Assembly: GCA_013331535.1 (NCBI GenBank)
Contig: DUGF01000073.1
Coordinates: 24,697-46,274 of the forward strand
DNA: 21,578 nt
Direction: 5' to 3'
From: Microcaldota archaeon
GTDB lineage: Archaea; Micrarchaeota; Micrarchaeia; Anstonellales; Bilamarchaeaceae
Shown here in pieces: positions 21,312 to 21,578 of the stretch (the first letter of the stretch is position 1; every line of letters starts with the position of its first letter). Made by a program: the position numbers and the translations under genes. The notes under the pieces were generated by a model. It made no database searches and was not told the origin of the DNA. It saw only the letters and a list, made by a program, of their open reading frames with translations.

Positions 21312-21578
21312 TAGCAAACACCTCAACGAATTTCTTGAATAGGCTCTGATCGAAAACCATTTCTTGCAGATAATTCAGGTTTTCGGGCTTGCCGTATTTT
21401 CGCACCAGAGTTTTCATTGTTTCCACCCCTCCACCATATATCTCTGGGATGCAAAAAATATCATATAGATCGCGCCCTTGTTTCCTTGATGCGTATGTTT
21501 CGAGTTTCATTGTGGCCAGATCATCAAGAGTTGCCACAAGAAGCAGATTTCCCTGCACATCCATTTCAACAGGATTTC
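21301..21578 (-). CDS. AbiEii-like nucleotidyltransferase, C-terminal fragment at the window edge
   Basis: The frame is open to the right edge (92 codons seen; more lies outside), so an ATG at 21564 need not be the start. NPVEMDVQGNLLLVATLDDLATMKLETYASRKQGRDLYDIF is the conserved second half of AbiEii/AbiGii nucleotidyltransferases, where a DL..mKl...SR...RD.yD core follows the catalytic domain. The nucleotidyltransferase active site itself is not in the window. Stop is TAG. Confidence 0.7.
   Translation of the reverse strand, partial: NPVEMDVQGNLLLVATLDDLATMKLETYASRKQGRDLYDIFCIPEIYGGGVETMKTLVRKYGKPENLNYLQEMVFDQSLFKKFVEVFANAI

Noticed and set aside
1..21578. Genome-wide use of TAG as a sense codon
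   Set aside because: TAG ends several genes here at sensible points, such as right after the zinc-ribbon motif at 7647, so general recoding is not supported; only site-specific read-through remains open.

Overview
The window looks archaeal. It carries Pelota, Pth2-type peptidyl-tRNA hydrolase and NurA. Most genes that start a transcript have an A/T-rich TATA-like box about 23-29 nt before the start codon with little or no leader, while downstream genes of operons use GAGGTG-type Shine-Dalgarno sites. The many small orphan proteins, a lipobox protein and the inferred VirB-like machine fit a small-genome (DPANN-like) archaeon, but the lineage is inference and cannot be fixed from this window.

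Layout. (1) Positions 1-4527, minus strand: a type IV secretion/DNA-transfer-like operon in the order polytopic membrane protein (VirB6/CedA-like), a strongly structured intergenic element, a two-helix membrane protein resembling a VirB3-VirB4 N-terminal fusion, and a VirB4/HerA-like ATPase running off the left edge. The ATPase P-loop is interrupted by a complete 531-residue LAGLIDADG intein (748-2340). (2) 4805-5917: a divergent unknown gene whose Shine-Dalgarno site and ATG are separated by a perfect hairpin. (3) 6024-9505: a tiny lipoprotein candidate; a transglutaminase-like/TPR gene cut by an in-frame TAG between catalytic Cys and His; a stand-alone zinc ribbon resembling the class II ribonucleotide reductase tail; and a 482-residue orphan. 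(4) 9757-12054: a VirB11/TadA/GspE-type ATPase, possibly the missing motor of the transfer machine. (5) 12085-14074, minus: asparagine-synthetase-like ATPase domain, M48-type membrane metalloprotease and BlaI/MecI-like repressor. (6) 14237-16236: Pth2, a small repeat-like protein with a second possible in-frame TAG upstream, and NurA. (7) 16489-17898: a Fic protein behind an array of AGTTATCAC operators, followed by about 320 bp of consecutive short hairpins with CGAT/TGAT loops. (8) 18011-21578, minus: a membrane protein with two CxxC thioredoxin-like domains, Pelota, a thioredoxin-like lipoprotein, and an AbiE-like gene pair running off the right edge.

Genes working together: the VirB6-, VirB3/4- and VirB11-like proteins could form one DNA- or protein-transfer machine. 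The BlaI-M48 pair is a regulator plus membrane protease cassette. Fic and AbiE-like genes are defence or toxin-type accessory functions. The two extracytoplasmic thioredoxin-fold proteins around Pelota suggest disulfide handling at the cell surface.

Most unusual items: the P-loop intein in a split VirB4, the hairpin array after fic, the operator array before fic, two in-frame amber codons, and the hairpin-bridged ribosome binding site.
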